This document shows positions 63,231 to 64,000 of a stretch of DNA of 64,000 nucleotides, in pieces. How positions within the stretch are numbered: position 1 is the stretch's first letter; the number at the start of each line of letters is the position of its first letter. This DNA comes from Acinetobacter sp. ANC 4910. GTDB lineage: Bacteria; Pseudomonadota; Gammaproteobacteria; Pseudomonadales; Moraxellaceae. The notes under the pieces are model-generated. The model saw only the letters and a list, made by a program, of their open reading frames with translations, was not told the origin of the DNA and made no database searches. The stretch lies in contig NZ_SJNT01000009.1 in NCBI RefSeq assembly GCF_004331035.1, positions 62,001 to 126,000 on the forward strand, written 5' to 3'. The position numbers and the translations under genes were made by a program.

Positions 63231-64000
63231 TTATTGTAGTTTTCTTAATTGTTGTGCAGCTTCTAACAATAGATGTTCAGTTTGTTCCCAACCAATACAA
63301 CCATCTGTTACAGACTGACCATAAATCATATCGCATGAAATCTTTTGATTCCCTTCGACCAAATGACTCTCTAGCATAACCCCACGAACATTTGTTTGCT
63401 CACGCTCACTCACAATTTGACGGAGCACCTCTGACTGCAATTGAGGCTTCTTATTGCTATTACCATGGCTGCAATCGATCACTAAAGCAGGTAAAACCCC
63501 TTTGGTTTTGGCCTTAATTTTGTTGATTTCTTCTGCCTGATAGTTCGGACCTGTATTTGAGCCACGTAAAATTAAATGTGCAAGTGGATTACCATGAGAT
63601 TGAAGCATACAAGGCAAACCTGACTGACTCATTCCCAAGAATTGATGTACATTTGAAGCCGATTGAATGGCATCTAACGCAATTTGAATTGAACCATCCG
63701 TACCATTTTTGAAACCAATGCTGTATGGCATTTGGCTCGAAATTTCACGATGAATTTGTGATTCACTGGTGCGAGCACCAATCGCTCCCCATGCCAATAA
63801 ATCATCAAAATAAGCTGTCGCCATTGGGCTTAAAATTTCGCTCGCAATTGGCAAGCCCATTTCAAGAATGTGTAAATATAACTGACGAGACTGTTCCAAA
63901 CCTGATTGTAAATTCGATGAACCATCTAAGTCAGGATCATACATAAAGCCTTTCCAGCCCACTGTAGTACGTGGTTTTTCAATATAAGCACGCATTACTA
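63231..64000 (-). CDS. DAHP synthase, C-terminal part (cut by window edge)
   Basis: 3-Deoxy-7-phosphoheptulonate synthase, first step of aromatic amino-acid synthesis. Only about 256 residues are in the window. They begin within the VMRAYIEKPRTTVGWKG block, which lies near residue 90 in full-length AroF/G/H (about 350 residues), and the codon before the internal ATG (GTA, Val) fits that block. So the real start is past base 64000. Other motifs: WGAIGARTSESQIHRE, GFKNGTDGSIQIALDA, MLESHLVEGNQ and GCIGWEQTE. Which isoenzyme (F, G or H) is not clear. Confidence 0.93.
   Translation of the reverse strand, partial: VMRAYIEKPRTTVGWKGFMYDPDLDGSSNLQSGLEQSRQLYLHILEMGLPIASEILSPMATAYFDDLLAWGAIGARTSESQIHREISSQMPYSIGFKNGTDGSIQIALDAIQSASNVHQFLGMSQSGLPCMLQSHGNPLAHLILRGSNTGPNYQAEEINKIKAKTKGVLPALVIDCSHGNSNKKPQLQSEVLRQIVSEREQTNVRGVMLESHLVEGNQKISCDMIYGQSVTDGCIGWEQTEHLLLEAAQQLRKLQ

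Noticed and set aside
63231..63995. Complete 254-residue DAHP synthase starting at 63995
   Set aside because: The ATG is internal to a conserved block that lies about 90 residues into full-length enzymes; the gene continues past the window.
1..64000. CRISPR arrays, rRNA, tRNA, insertion sequences, phage or plasmid genes
   Set aside because: No regularly spaced repeats, transposase or integrase reading frames, or RNA-gene cores were seen. A tRNA scan program would be needed to exclude a tRNA fully.

Overview
The window looks like chromosomal DNA of an Acinetobacter-type gammaproteobacterium. It is AT-rich (about 40% GC by eye). The gene set fits: a MoaC-MoaB fusion, a NasA/NirBD assimilatory nitrate block with a NasT/NasS sensor pair, a liu leucine-degradation cluster, a rut pyrimidine cluster, SstT, PlsB, a YbdG-type channel and a TonB siderophore receptor. 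The genus is an inference from gene content and protein character; no marker search was possible. I see no rRNA, tRNA, CRISPR array, insertion sequence or phage gene. Almost all the DNA is dense, ordinary coding sequence.

Layout. 1-6.1 kb: a LysR regulator divergent from aspA with a clear LysR-type box between them, a lone crotonase, a 53-residue membrane protein, and a KefC-type antiporter. 6.2-22.4 kb (all minus strand): a nitrate/molybdenum block. Read in transcription order it is narK, nirB, a NirD-FAD reductase fusion, nasA, mobA, moaA, moaD, moaE, moaCB, moeA, modA, modB, modC, then a LysR gene. It covers nitrate uptake, both reduction steps to ammonium, molybdate uptake and molybdopterin cofactor synthesis. 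22.9-24.5 kb: nasT and nasS, divergent from narK. The narK leader has two hexaloop hairpins of the ANTAR-target type, and a sigma-54-like promoter whose predicted start falls at the foot of the first hairpin.

24.5-29.7 kb (minus): a thioesterase, a methyltransferase, bioB, an acyl-CoA synthetase and a TetR regulator. 29.7-36.4 kb (plus): liuABCDE, converting isovaleryl-CoA to acetoacetate and acetyl-CoA; its carboxylase needs the biotin that bioB helps make. 36.5-37.5 kb: cysK. 37.6-44.0 kb (minus): rutD, rutA, rutB, rutC, rutF, rutG and a beta-hydroxyacid dehydrogenase in the place where RutE (malonic semialdehyde reductase) would be expected. The rutA upstream region carries a sigma-54-like promoter and two RutR-like palindromes.

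44.1-64 kb: plsB; a two-cysteine ArsR regulator of the BigR/SqrR persulfide-sensor type next to a SulP anion transporter; sstT; a DUF1275 and a DUF2058 protein; a TonB-dependent receptor with a Fur-like box; a YbdG-type mechanosensitive channel; small hypothetical genes; a LysE exporter; an ABC exporter with a MaoC-like hydratase; an AraC regulator; gcvH; an MFS exporter; and the 3' part of a DAHP synthase cut by the window edge. The strongest unusual points are the nitrogen-control signals at nas and rut, the domain fusions in the nitrate block, the RutE replacement, and the BigR-like/SulP pair.
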